Positions 43,224-51,962 are shown, numbered from the stretch's first letter. The stretch: 64,000 bases of DNA from Lysinibacillus_B sp036662795 (GCF_036662795.1 NZ_JBAFWZ010000005.1:116757-180756), one strand, 5' to 3'. Program-made: numbers and translations. Notes: generated by a model not told the origin, from the letters alone.

Positions 43224-43373
43224 TCACAGTCTCTTTTCTAAAGACTTTAATATCGCCCGAAAACGATACTCATATTTATCAAAATTCATCTTATGCTTCA
43301 AAAACTCATTTAGTGGAGCGCTTCTAAGGTCCTCTTCACCCACAATTACTTTTGTTTCATCGCCAATTCTATT
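43224..43373 (-). pseudogene. Possible decayed gene fragment
   Basis: A 49-codon open stretch on the minus strand reads IGDETKVIVGEEDL...APLNEFLKHKMNF...LKSLEKRL and then stops. It has protein-like composition but no start codon or ribosome binding site, and an upstream stop. The neighbouring frame (PLFIANSIGDRQKFNEIELA) ends just where this one begins, which could mean a frameshift. Family not recognised; low confidence. Confidence 0.25.
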
Positions 43374-43582
43374 TCATTGAACTTTTGTCTATCCCCAATT
43401 GAATTGGCTATAAATAATGGACTGTTTGTTGAACAATGTACGTCGCCATATGTATCCCCGCACGTAATGGAATATGCGGTATAGTATATTTTTAGGTGAA
43501 GAGCCAAAAAACATAATAAGCAATAGTGACGGGATTGAGAATGGCTAATAGAATCAGGAAATGACAAGTATTTACCTAGAAA

Positions 43583-43712
43583 GGCTAGTAATATTTTTGA
43601 TCCTTTGCACATTGGCTAGTAAATTTAAAATTTCGGCTAGTATTTTGAAAAATGTGGCTAGTATTTTCGGAATTTTGGCTAGTATTTTAAAAAATGTGGC
43701 TAGTAACCTTGG
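43583..43712 (-). repeat. 21-bp tandem repeat element, family D copy 2 (mirror of copy 1)
   Basis: Read on the minus strand, TACTAGCC starts at 43705, 43684, 43663, 43642, 43621 and 43590: four exact 21-base steps and then one 31-base step. The four units before the long step match copy 1 almost base for base, including the ACATTTTTCAAAA spacer and CCAATGTG at the boundary. It lies in the gene-free stretch after comEC. Confidence 0.85.
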
Positions 43713-43794
43713 ACCCCATTAGAAAAACTTATCACGCCCCCAAATTAAGATGCGGAAATTTTTTTATTTTTATGCTTGGACGAACGTTTATTAT

Positions 43795-44079
43795 TTATTG
43801 TATAAAAACTGTTTTAGCATATTGTTGCACTGTTGAATTATGAAATTGTTTCGAATGTAAAATTCTTGAATAAATAATGCTGCTTGCCTCTAAGAATTTA
43901 ATTATGGAATTAATATAAGCTGCATCAACTCGAAGCTATTCATCTAAAGTAAATACATTCCCGTTAATTGTTCTTCCTATTTCAGAAGGAAGAGTCCATT
44001 CCTCAATCAAAGTATAATAGCCATTTTCATCCCTAAAATCAGGATTGTACTTTGTGACACGACGCTGGAAACTTATCAC
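43795..44079 (-). pseudogene. Small gene interrupted by an in-frame amber codon
   Basis: From a GTG at 44079 the frame reads MISFQRRVTKYNPDFRD...IGRTINGNVFTLDE, then TAG at 43936-43938, then continues in the same frame for 46 codons (LRVDAAYINSIIKFLEAS...) to a TAA. A single change of a tyrosine codon to TAG would explain it, since FTLDEYLRVD is a natural reading. Full size would be about 94 aa. It follows the lipoprotein gene by ten bases and looks like the last gene of the LytTR operon. I do not recognise the family; an immunity or antitoxin-like small protein is only a guess. The GTG start lies ~13 bases after AAGGAGGAG. Confidence 0.6.
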
Positions 44080-44089
44080 ATCAACGAAC

Positions 44090-44488
44090 CTACTCCTCCT
44101 TGATATCTAGTCCCTTGTAATACTTATCTACAATCGGCTGAATGTCTGGTGATGTGTCATAATAAGTGTCGTTAATTTCACCTAATGTGAATTGGAATGT
44201 TTTTTCGCCATCAAACATTGTAATTCCGTACCTCCAACCATTCCGTTTCTCCTGATTATCTTGAGGGCTGAACTCTATGTCCTTAATGAGGGCAATAAAT
44301 TCATCGATTTGCTCTGAACCTGTTAACGTTTTTGAAGCACCAGTCGAACCGTCTTGTATTGTGATTTTATCGATGTTTTCTATGTCGGCATCCTTATAAA
44401 ACTCTTCTAGGGATTGAGTTTTCCCGTTAGAACAAGCGTACATCAAACATATGCATGCTAATAAAACGACAACTAACGATTTTCTCAT
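44090..44488 (-). CDS. Putative lipoprotein of unknown function
   Basis: 132 aa from ATG at 44488, nine bases after GGAG; an ATG five codons earlier overlaps the site. Signal peptide MRKSLVVVLLACICLMYACS with the lipobox MYAC, so it should be anchored to the outer face of the membrane. The mature part contains ITIQDGSTGASKTLTGSEQI and a C-terminal acidic helix. Domain not recognised; a small PepSY- or DUF-like fold is possible. It is downstream of LytTR, DUF3021 and DUF2306 genes on the same strand. Confidence 0.75.
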   Translation of the reverse strand: MRKSLVVVLLACICLMYACSNGKTQSLEEFYKDADIENIDKITIQDGSTGASKTLTGSEQIDEFIALIKDIEFSPQDNQEKRNGWRYGITMFDGEKTFQFTLGEINDTYYDTSPDIQPIVDKYYKGLDIKEE

Positions 44489-44548
44489 AAGGTTCATCTC
44501 CAATCAGGAATCGTTTATACTAATTAAACGTATGGGATTGTTAAAAAG

Positions 44549-45187
44549 TTACAAACTATTGTTTGGATACCCTTTAAGTTTCCGTTGAATAATCATTTCT
44601 GCAAAGATTAGATTTGGCACCCAGCATAACCATGAAATAATCCCATAGCCTATATTAAAGTTCTCAAAACCAAATAGTAACGTGAACAACAGTAACCAAA
44701 TTCTTAAAGTAACAGCGGCAAAGGTTAGTGAATAATTTCGAATCATCCACCTTTGATGCTCTAGAATGTTATTGATTTTTACTTTAACAATTGCTTGATA
44801 GGCTGTTAGTAGCCAAAATAAGGATAAAAATCCAAACCCGAATTGGGCGATCCAACCCCCTGTTGCATAAAAGGCTAAATACAGTCCTGATATACCCCCG
44901 AAGACAATTCCGATAATATAAATCCGGCCTAATATTCTATGACGTTTTATATTTTTTTCTCTAAATCTATCAAGGAGTGTAAACGGCCCAATAACTAACG
45001 CTACGATACTAAAAATGATATGTATAAAAAGCATGATGTACCAAAGAGAATTCAATGTAGAAGTAAATAAAAGCTTCATTTGGACAAATCCCGCTTGACG
45101 AGCATCCATAATAAAATACTGAACTATCGAATAACCGGATATTAAAATAGCTGAAATAAGTAACAGAAGCTTCGTTTTATTCATCAT
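44549..45187 (-). CDS. DUF2306 family membrane protein
   Basis: 212 aa with about six membrane helices. Family features are a histidine-bearing helix (MLFIHIIFSIVALVIGPFTL), FREKNIKRHRILGRIYIIGI and HQRWMIRNYSLTFAAVTLR, in which the conserved His and Arg recur. DUF2306 proteins have no established function. It lies 21 bases after the DUF3021 gene, within a LytTR-controlled set. Confidence 0.85.
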   Translation of the reverse strand: MMNKTKLLLLISAILISGYSIVQYFIMDARQAGFVQMKLLFTSTLNSLWYIMLFIHIIFSIVALVIGPFTLLDRFREKNIKRHRILGRIYIIGIVFGGISGLYLAFYATGGWIAQFGFGFLSLFWLLTAYQAIVKVKINNILEHQRWMIRNYSLTFAAVTLRIWLLLFTLLFGFENFNIGYGIISWLCWVPNLIFAEMIIQRKLKGYPNNSL

Positions 45188-45208
45188 TCTACCTCCTAAT
45201 AAAAAATC

Positions 45209-45628
45209 CTATTCCAAACTCTTTCGTCTATTTTGAATAGTACGGTTCAATTGCTTTATATCTTTTTTAATTAACACTAAACTGATTCCCCAGCTTACCG
45301 TGTAAATAATAATGAGCCAAACTAATACACCTATCATCGTGTTGATATTTGTAATGTCATACCATTCTCCGATATACCCTGCAACTCCTACACAAATTGT
45401 CACGAAAGCAAAATGAATGCTCAGCTGTGCTGTAAAACCTAAACGCTCCGATCTAAAAATTAGTGAAATCCATCCAATCACGATTCCTAATACCCCAGCA
45501 ATGATATATTCCTTGAGCAGCTCCTTCCCTGTTACTGTTTCATTTAAAGAGAATAAAGCCTGAAATGTATAAGAAGAACTAAGGCCAATGAGTAATCCAA
45601 TTGTAGAAAATCGTATAATTTCAAACAT
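45209..45628 (-). CDS. DUF3021 family membrane protein
   Basis: 139 aa with four predicted membrane helices: about residues 5-25, 40-60, 72-90 and 100-122. DUF3021 genes are commonly paired with a LytTR regulator and are thought to modulate it at the membrane, as in the streptococcal LytTR regulatory systems (HdrM, BrsM type). Here the gene starts one base after the LytTR stop codon, which supports a regulator-inhibitor pair. Confidence 0.82.
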   Translation of the reverse strand: MFEIIRFSTIGLLIGLSSSYTFQALFSLNETVTGKELLKEYIIAGVLGIVIGWISLIFRSERLGFTAQLSIHFAFVTICVGVAGYIGEWYDITNINTMIGVLVWLIIIYTVSWGISLVLIKKDIKQLNRTIQNRRKSLE

Positions 45629-45629
45629 A

Positions 45630-46079
45630 TTAATCCCTCCCTATGCCAAGACGCATTTTCAATTCTTTAAAATATTTTCTACTTACATGGACCGATGATT
45701 CATCGTCTAAAATGATTTCTGTCGATCCAATACGGCTCATTTGGATAGAGGAAATTTTATCAATATTAACTAATGTAGATTTACTCACTCGGACAAAATC
45801 ATGGGATAGCATCAACTCTAATTCGTAAAGTTTTCGTTTCGATTCAAATTCTTGATTAACTGTCTGCAAGAAAACCTTTGCACCTTCCCCATAAATATAA
45901 TAAATATCTTTAATTTTGAGCATATGAATTTCCTGCTGTAAGTAGCCATCGATCGCAACTGTTGTCTGCAAATCTTGTAGCCTTTTCATGAGTCGTTCAA
46001 TCTGCTCGTTATACTGACTTGCACGTATTTGGATTTCGGTTTCTTGAATATTTTCATCAATAATTAGTTGAATTTTCAT
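45630..46079 (-). CDS. LytTR-domain DNA-binding regulator
   Basis: 149 aa from ATG at 46079; AGGAGG lies just upstream. There is no receiver domain. The C-terminal LytTR domain (about residues 50-147) has KIKDIYYIYGEGAKVFL, FVRVSKSTLVNIDKISSIQ and EIILDDESSVHVSRKYF, all typical. Such stand-alone LytTR proteins bind paired repeats upstream of their own operon and are held inactive by the membrane partner encoded next. The operon continues with DUF3021, DUF2306, lipoprotein and the broken gene. Confidence 0.88.
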   Translation of the reverse strand: MKIQLIIDENIQETEIQIRASQYNEQIERLMKRLQDLQTTVAIDGYLQQEIHMLKIKDIYYIYGEGAKVFLQTVNQEFESKRKLYELELMLSHDFVRVSKSTLVNIDKISSIQMSRIGSTEIILDDESSVHVSRKYFKELKMRLGIGRD

Positions 46080-46586
46080 ACATGCCTCCTTACCACTATT
46101 CATAATGTATCATATTATTTTCCGTAGTTTTCCATTTTGGGGTTAAGTGGTTAGAAAGAGGACATAAGAGGTGAAATAAGCTAGATGAATTTAGAAATAT
46201 TGAAAAACTAGGGTTCTTCCACCAGGACTTAGAGTTAATGTAGCATTCTAAAATAGTATGATTAAAATCATCTCACCTCCTGTATACGGATAATAAAGTC
46301 GTTTGAATACTAACAAAGGTATTTAATGATATGTGTTAGTTTAAAATAAAGTTTGATTAAGAAAGTGTCACAAACGTTGATTTAATTCATTTTTATAACA
46401 AAGTTTCATTACAATTTTTTATAAATACTACATCTTTTTTGTTATATAAGCTAACAAGAAAGATACTTTCTTTATAAGAATAATATAGCTACGGGATTGT
46501 CGACTAGATACCTAGCAAAAAACTATCATTATCAATGCATAATCAAAAAGTAAATTGCGAAAAGGTATAAAGAAACTTTAAACCAC
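46080..46586. other. 507-base gene-free region between LytTR operon and MFS gene
   Basis: Very AT-rich. Contains AATAAAGTTTGATTAA at 46345-46360, repeated inverted at 48547-48562 beyond the TetR gene, and a small palindrome AAGAAAGATACTTTCTT at about 46455. The promoter of the LytTR operon must lie near 46100-46140 but no clear boxes were seen. Confidence 0.5.
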
Positions 46587-47729
46587 TTAATTCGTCTTTC
46601 TGTAGTAAAAATATGGTAATAACGAAATTGCCCCAAGGATAGCTAAACAAGATCCAATCCATAACGGAGATACAAATCCATATCCTTTACTAATTCCAAG
46701 ACCACCCAGTGATGAACCAATAACAACACCCAGAGTAATAAAAGAACTATGAACGGTATTTATCATTGTTCCATTACTAGCTGTTTTCATTACTCTCGCA
46801 ACCATTGCAGGATTCAATGCTACACCAGTTAAACCAATAAAAATCATCGAAATAACCGCAATGTATTTATTCTCTGCACCTAAAGCAAATAAAGACAATG
46901 CTACTATTAATATAATCAATCCGCTCATCAGTATTTTCATTGTATATTTATCAGCAAACTTGCCAATCACTATATTCCCAACTACCGTCGCGCTACCATA
47001 GAGAGCAAGTAAATACGGAATACTTGCACTTGTAAAGCCTGTGACATTTGTAAAGATAGGAGTGAAATAACTAAATGCTGCAAACGTACCACCAATAATA
47101 AACATACTTGTTGTGTATGCTGCCCAAAGATGTCTGTTTTTAAAATGCATAAGTTCGTCTTTCCAGTTCAGTTGCTCTTTGTTTGATAATGATGGTAGCA
47201 ACCATTGAATCATAATCCCTGATACTAGCACAAGAACAGAAACAGCCCAAAAACTAATACGCCACCCAAAATATTGTGAAATAACGGTTGTTATAGGTAA
47301 ACCTAATACAGTTGCAACCATTAAACCTGCAAGTACAATTGATGCAGCTTTTCCCCTTGAATCAGAGTGAACCAATGTTGTAGAAAAGGAAATCGCAACT
47401 CCAAAAGCAGAAGCTGAAGCAATACCAGTTATAATACGTGAAATCATCATAATATCATAGTTCCATGCAATAGCACCTAGTGATTGACCAATTAAAAATA
47501 TAAACATTAAAAACAATAGTGCTTGTTTGCTGCGCATTCGTAAGAGAATTGCAGTTAAAATGGGGCCTCCTACCACCATTGCTCCTGCATAAGCTGTAAT
47601 TAAATACCCAATAGATGATACAGAAACCTGGAATGCAAGAGCAAGTTCGTTCATCATACCTGCAACCATAAATTCTGATGTAGTCATACAAAAGATTGCT
47701 AAAGCTAATAAATAAATAATCGATGGCAC
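46587..47729 (-). CDS. Major facilitator superfamily efflux transporter (DHA1, AraJ-like)
   Basis: 380 aa with 12 membrane helices. Start MPSIIYLLALAIFCMTTSEFMVAG matches the YdhP/AraJ/PbuE branch; GGPILTAILLRMRSKQAL carries the loop 2-3 signature. These carriers usually expel drugs, sugars or purines; the substrate cannot be fixed. It follows a TetR gene by 64 bases on the same strand, and the gap includes GTTCGGTACAAAAATAG, matching the TetR promoter motif. Regulation by that TetR is inferred. Confidence 0.88.
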   Translation of the reverse strand: MPSIIYLLALAIFCMTTSEFMVAGMMNELALAFQVSVSSIGYLITAYAGAMVVGGPILTAILLRMRSKQALLFLMFIFLIGQSLGAIAWNYDIMMISRIITGIASASAFGVAISFSTTLVHSDSRGKAASIVLAGLMVATVLGLPITTVISQYFGWRISFWAVSVLVLVSGIMIQWLLPSLSNKEQLNWKDELMHFKNRHLWAAYTTSMFIIGGTFAAFSYFTPIFTNVTGFTSASIPYLLALYGSATVVGNIVIGKFADKYTMKILMSGLIILIVALSLFALGAENKYIAVISMIFIGLTGVALNPAMVARVMKTASNGTMINTVHSSFITLGVVIGSSLGGLGISKGYGFVSPLWIGSCLAILGAISLLPYFYYRKTN

Positions 47730-47793
47730 AAAAAACCACTCCTAAAATATTACTGTAATGTTCGGTACAAAAATAGTGCTAAAAAAGAGCGCA

Positions 47794-48390
47794 CTAAGCG
47801 CCAAAAATAGACTCCAATGTTCCTTTGATAACTTGTTCAGCTAACATCCGATTTTGCATCGATACATTAAGAACACGGAATCCATAATAACTGCTTAAAA
47901 GCAGACTTGCCAATTCTTCAGCAGATTGATTTTTTGAAATTTCACCTGTTTGCAATCCTTCCTCCATCACTGTTTCGATAGCTTGTTTAAGAAGCTCAAC
48001 ATGCTTTGAGAAAATTTCTTGCACCATTATATCGCTTTTAGCACGTTCTACACTGGCATTAATCAATAAACATCCTTTTTGATCAATATTCTCAAAGTCT
48101 TCTTTCAACGCCCATTCAAAAAAATTACTTAATCGTTCTTTAACCGGAATTGGAGTATCTAACAATTTCTTTTGTTCCCTAATCCCAATTTCATGGTACC
48201 GTTCTAATACGTGTTTAAACAGTTCATGTTTACTGCCGAAAGTATTGTATAAACTTCCTTTTCCAAGTCCTGTATCATTGCATAAATCTTGCGTAGAACA
48301 CCCCTCATATCCTCTTATCCAGAATGTTTTCATTGCAACATCTATAATTGATGAATAATTAAACTCTCTGGGTCTGCCACGATTATTCAA
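47794..48390 (-). CDS. TetR/AcrR-family repressor
   Basis: 198 aa. HTH at residues ~10-55: FNYSSIIDVAMKTFWIRGYEG, STQDLCNDTGLGKGSLYNTFGSKHELFKHVL, a clear TetR DNA-binding segment. The C-terminal ligand domain (DQKGCLLINASVERA) resembles the TetR_C group of the LmrA/YxaF or AcuR type. Likely represses itself and the MFS gene downstream. Confidence 0.9.
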   Translation of the reverse strand: MNNRGRPREFNYSSIIDVAMKTFWIRGYEGCSTQDLCNDTGLGKGSLYNTFGSKHELFKHVLERYHEIGIREQKKLLDTPIPVKERLSNFFEWALKEDFENIDQKGCLLINASVERAKSDIMVQEIFSKHVELLKQAIETVMEEGLQTGEISKNQSAEELASLLLSSYYGFRVLNVSMQNRMLAEQVIKGTLESIFGA

Positions 48391-48437
48391 TCTTATTCTC
48401 CTCTCATTTTAAAGATAACATTAGTAGAATACACTTT

Positions 48438-48454
48438 TTGTACCAATCGGTCAA
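48438..48454. promoter_or_regulatory. Candidate TetR operator
   Basis: TTGTACCAATCGGTCAA is an imperfect palindrome 48 bases before the TetR start. A related string (TTTTTGTACCGAAC on the minus strand) occurs at 47760-47776 before the MFS gene. The 48391-48742 stretch also has AAAATAAAATTTGATTA at 48478 and its inverse at 48547; nothing else was seen in it. Confidence 0.5.
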
Positions 48455-48742
48455 TAAAGGTATTTTATTACAACTCTAAAATAAAATTTGATTATTTTAG
48501 ATTTCGAATGATTAAAATACTTCCTTATCAAATGCAAGTGTTATTTTTAATCAAACTTTATTATAAATGATCAATCTTTTTTATAAACCTACAATATTAG
48601 TTATTTTAATCAACAAACGGGTCATATTATTGAGGGAGTTTTCAATTATTCTTGTAGAATAATAATTGTGATTGTAAAATAATTAAATACTATACTCAGA
48701 ATGTTAATTAGTTTGACATTAATGAAAGGAATGCTTTGCCCA

Positions 48743-49651
48743 ATGAAAAAGAATCTGTATTTTTTAGTCTTATTTTTAACAACCATCTTTATGGTTGGCT
48801 GTACGAATGTAGAGGATGTAGCCAAAATAGATGGAGAAAAGGATTCACAAGAAGAAACTATCGCTACGGTCGTTGATGAACCAGTAGTAGAGGAAAATCC
48901 AACCCAATCACATGGTGAACTTTTCGCAGGTTATAAACGGATTGAGGTTGATGGTGGTGACTTGTCTGGATATCGTGAACCGAACGTCGTTGTTAACATT
49001 GGCTATGGGGATCGTGAATATTGGGCATTTACGAATGAATACGGTCAGTTAGTCCGTGTCGTTGCTGACGAAATCATTCTACAAGATGATCGTAACGAAC
49101 CTGTATTATCGTCTGGTAGATATTATGCCGATGAGGCTAAGGTTCCTGGCGTTGAAAGTAAGTTTCTAGATGAAGGCCATATCATTGCTGATTCTCTAGG
49201 AGGGGTTTCGAATGCTTATAATATTACCCCGCAAAATAGTACACTCAACCGACATGGTGATCAAGCGTATATGGAAGATGCGATCCGTAAAGCGGGTGGA
49301 GCTACTAATTTTGAAGCAATTATCACATATCCGAATACAGAAACGCAGATTCCTTCAAGTTATCAGTATACGTATACGATAAATGGGAATGTCATTACGG
49401 ATTCATTTGAAAACGTGAATCCAGATGAAGTAAATGAATCTCTTGGGTTAACTGGAAATAATAAGACCGAGACCGGATCAGCAAATTCTTCATCAAATGA
49501 AGGCGAGCTTTCTAGTGTTGATAAGAATGGCAATGGTATCGTGACAATCGCAGAAGCAAAAGCAGCTGGTTTCAGTATGCCAATAACTAGAGAACACTGG
49601 TTGTACAAATACATGCAAGATCGTGATAACGACGGTATGGTAGGTGAATAA
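48743..49651 (+). CDS. Secreted DNA/RNA non-specific endonuclease lipoprotein with EF-hand/Excalibur-like tail
   Basis: 302 aa from ATG at 48743 with AAAGGA upstream. Signal peptide MKKNLYFLVLFLTTIFMVGC with lipobox MVGC. Catalytic domain (about residues 75-210): DEGHIIADSLGGVSN with the His of the beta-beta-alpha-metal fold, ITPQNSTLNRHGDQAYMED with the metal Asn. The Ser/Thr-rich linker is followed by an EF-hand-like loop DKNGNGIVTIAEAKAAGF and an Excalibur-like end YMQDRDNDGMVGE, in which the usual Cys before Glu is Gly. It resembles bacterial surface nucleases. A role in DNA processing or nutrient use is inferred. Confidence 0.85.
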   Translation: MKKNLYFLVLFLTTIFMVGCTNVEDVAKIDGEKDSQEETIATVVDEPVVEENPTQSHGELFAGYKRIEVDGGDLSGYREPNVVVNIGYGDREYWAFTNEYGQLVRVVADEIILQDDRNEPVLSSGRYYADEAKVPGVESKFLDEGHIIADSLGGVSNAYNITPQNSTLNRHGDQAYMEDAIRKAGGATNFEAIITYPNTETQIPSSYQYTYTINGNVITDSFENVNPDEVNESLGLTGNNKTETGSANSSSNEGELSSVDKNGNGIVTIAEAKAAGFSMPITREHWLYKYMQDRDNDGMVGE

Positions 49652-49732
49652 GCCCCTAGATTTAAACAACTCTATTATTATATTTTTCAACTCAAAGAGC
49701 ATCTGACTGCAAAAATTAAACAACAAAATTTT

Positions 49733-49760
49733 AACCCCGTCTTACTTAGAACGGGGTTAT
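49733..49760 (+). terminator. Hairpin after the nuclease gene
   Basis: Stem AACCCCGT / ACGGGGTT with a 10-base loop, moderately T-rich after. The rest of 49652-50068 contains no gene I can support. Confidence 0.65.
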
Positions 49761-50068
49761 GTCTGTTGGAGACTTTGAGATTAAATAACTTTATTGTCGC
49801 ATTATACCCTTATAGGTGAGATGATTTATTGTTGGATTTTTATGTTACGACCCTTGGAATGATTGAGAAGAAATATACTTCGCTAATATGGCAGAATAGT
49901 GAAATGAGGATAATCTATATTACGTTAGTTACACCATTTAAAAGATTTACAATGTTAGGCACTTAATGTTACCTTACAAGAGTTTATGCAGGTGAAAGGA
50001 TTATCTTTGGTCAAAGAAGAATTAAATTCAATAGAAGCTTATAATTTTTCATAGAGGAGAGTTTTACA

Positions 50069-50260
50069 TTGGATTTATTTATATTTTATTACTTTTTACC
50101 TTTACTACTTTCATTTTTATGGTTTAGAAATTTAGTATGGCTACTAGAAAATTTAAAACACAATAAAAATATAAAGTTGCCGACAATATTTGGCTCAATT
50201 TTGAGTAGTGCCTTAGTTGGTGCCATTCTCCTGTCGATTTATCTACTACATTTTGGATGA
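50069..50260 (+). CDS. 63-aa two-helix membrane protein, unknown
   Basis: TTG start nine bases after AGAGGAG. Two membrane helices: MDLFIFYYFLPLLLSFLWF and a C-terminal FGSILSSALVGAILLSIYLL, joined by a basic loop (ENLKHNKNIKLP). No family recognised. It lies alone among small accessory membrane genes. Confidence 0.55.
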   Translation: MDLFIFYYFLPLLLSFLWFRNLVWLLENLKHNKNIKLPTIFGSILSSALVGAILLSIYLLHFG

Positions 50261-50397
50261 TAAAATAACCTGAATTTTTTAAAAATAATGTGCCCAAACA
50301 CTGATTTGGGCAGGTTATACTTCAACTAACGGTGCAGGTTAGTGAAATAAGAGTGTTAACTTTTGTTGTACAGTTGGGATTAGAAGGGGGTAATATT

Positions 50398-50787
50398 GTG
50401 GAGATTTCTAAGAAAAAGATACTAAAAAATCGGATTGCTTTCTTAATATTAGTTTTAGTAATACTTGGTGGAGCAATGTATTATGCTGTTTTCTATACAC
50501 CTAAAAATTCGTTAGAACTATATCAAGCGATTTCATTTGCTGATGACTTTGAAGATGCAAAGAAGTTAATGTTAGATGGGTATGAAGATAATTTTAAGGA
50601 AGAGGATTTTGAATTTATAAATAGTCTGGATACGTCTCCAAATCGTGTAGGTCAATTCACTTTTTTTGAATATGATGAAAAAACTTTTTTTATTATGACT
50701 ACACCAGGTACAAAAAAGTTAGAAGTGCTTGCAGTTGATGAATTGCCAAAAGATATAAGGGATTACTTTCTTCAATTAGCACAATAA
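50398..50787 (+). CDS. Membrane-anchored protein of unknown function
   Basis: 129 aa from GTG at 50398, with GAAGGGGG about eight bases before. N-terminal basic segment and one membrane helix (IAFLILVLVILGGAMYYAVF, about residues 12-31), then an acidic outer domain (ELYQAISFADDFEDAKKLML, DELPKDIRDYFLQL). No known motif. The fold could resemble small surface stress proteins, but this is a guess. Confidence 0.6.
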   Translation: MEISKKKILKNRIAFLILVLVILGGAMYYAVFYTPKNSLELYQAISFADDFEDAKKLMLDGYEDNFKEEDFEFINSLDTSPNRVGQFTFFEYDEKTFFIMTTPGTKKLEVLAVDELPKDIRDYFLQLAQ

Positions 50788-50892
50788 AACCTAAGTTATT
50801 TAACGGAGGGATTTAGTGTAACAAGGATTTATAACGTATACATAAATAAACCTTAGTAACGTTCCCAAATAAAAGCATGATAACATTTCAAA

Positions 50893-50934
50893 TAGCGACA
50901 AATACTGTTAAATCAGTGTTTATCGCTGTTTTTT
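50893..50934 (+). terminator. Intrinsic terminator after the anchored protein gene
   Basis: Stem AGCGACAAATACTG / CAGTGTTTATCGCT (two mismatches) followed by a T-rich run. The remainder of 50788-51130 shows no gene. Confidence 0.7.
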
Positions 50935-51130
50935 ATAGAAAATAACACTTTGAGACGCTGCTAAAAATAATTTTAAAGAAGACTGTTCGATTCACTTGTT
51001 CTGAATGGCGATAAAGTATATATATTTCCAAATTTCAATAAAACTGCAACTTATAATTGTTTCGTTCGTATGCATGTAATAGACATTATAAAAGCGTAAG
51101 TCTTAATAAGTATAAATGTGGGGTGGTTAA

Positions 51131-51664
51131 TTGAATTATATTACTATGTCAATTGTTGCAGCAGAAATTGGATTTTGGATTGTTATAATACTCGGTCTAA
51201 CTTTGCGTTATGTATTTAACTACAAAAAAGTGGGAACGTTCTTTCTATTTCTAACACCAGTGATTGATTTGTTTCTGCTAATCATAACTGCTACGGATCT
51301 ATTAAAGGGTGGAACTGCAACTATGGCTCACGCAATTGCTGCTATCTATTTAGGTGTGTCGGTTGCTTTTGGAAAAAGTATCATTCGTTGGGCTGATGAG
51401 AGGTTCTTATACTACATAAAAAAAGAGGGAACAAAGCCTGAAAAAAAGACTGGTTTCGCATTTGCTCGTAATTCCTTGAAGGGGTCTTTTCAGCATTTAT
51501 TTGCATATATCATCGGAGCAGGATTTTTATCAATATTGATATACCTAGTAAATGATCCGGATCGTAGCTCTATATTTTTTGAAACACTAAAAGTATGGTC
51601 TTTAGTACTGGGAATTGATTTTATCATATCTATTTCATATTTCATTTGGCCACGAGTAAAATAG
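51131..51664 (+). CDS. Four-helix integral membrane protein, unknown
   Basis: 177 aa, TTG start four bases after GGGGTGG. Helices at about residues 8-28, 38-58 (FFLFLTPVIDLFLLIITATD), 65-85, and two after residue 115 (LFAYIIGAGFLSILIYLV, VLGIDFIISISYFIW). I recall similar uncharacterised proteins in Bacillus but cannot name the family. No neighbours suggest a role. Confidence 0.6.
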   Translation: MNYITMSIVAAEIGFWIVIILGLTLRYVFNYKKVGTFFLFLTPVIDLFLLIITATDLLKGGTATMAHAIAAIYLGVSVAFGKSIIRWADERFLYYIKKEGTKPEKKTGFAFARNSLKGSFQHLFAYIIGAGFLSILIYLVNDPDRSSIFFETLKVWSLVLGIDFIISISYFIWPRVK

Positions 51665-51799
51665 AATACTACAATAAATATCATTAATTTTCTAGTTAAA
51701 TTTTAGAGCAAAAGTTCTTTCGTATATAAAAATTGAAAACCTATCGTTGCCAATCTACTCACGGATGATTTGGTGGAATACGGAAAATTAATTAAGACA

Positions 51800-51897
51800 C
51801 GAAGGACGGACGGAATCCATGCCCTGGATGCACGTCCGCTCGTAGTGTAGTGCGCGGCGCTTATATAGCAAGCTCGACTTATGGTGATGAACCGAAC
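51800..51897 (-). repeat. Dispersed repeat family B, copy 2
   Basis: GC-rich for this window, with an internal ATCCA/TGGAT and GGACG/CGTCC hairpin near 51810-51835. The section at 51862-51897 is, on the minus strand, nearly identical to 11826-11857 (GTTCATCACCATAAGTCG, TTGCTATA). No gene is supported in 51665-51976. Confidence 0.6.
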
Positions 51898-51927
51898 ACT
51901 AAGATTATTACTAAATAAATCCATAAG

Positions 51928-51962
51928 AAAAAGACTTTGTCACTTATAGACAAAGCCTTTTT
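51928..51962 (-). terminator. Intrinsic terminator after yqzM
   Basis: Stem AAAAAGACTTTGTC / GACAAAGCCTTTTT. T-run on the minus strand. Confidence 0.85.
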
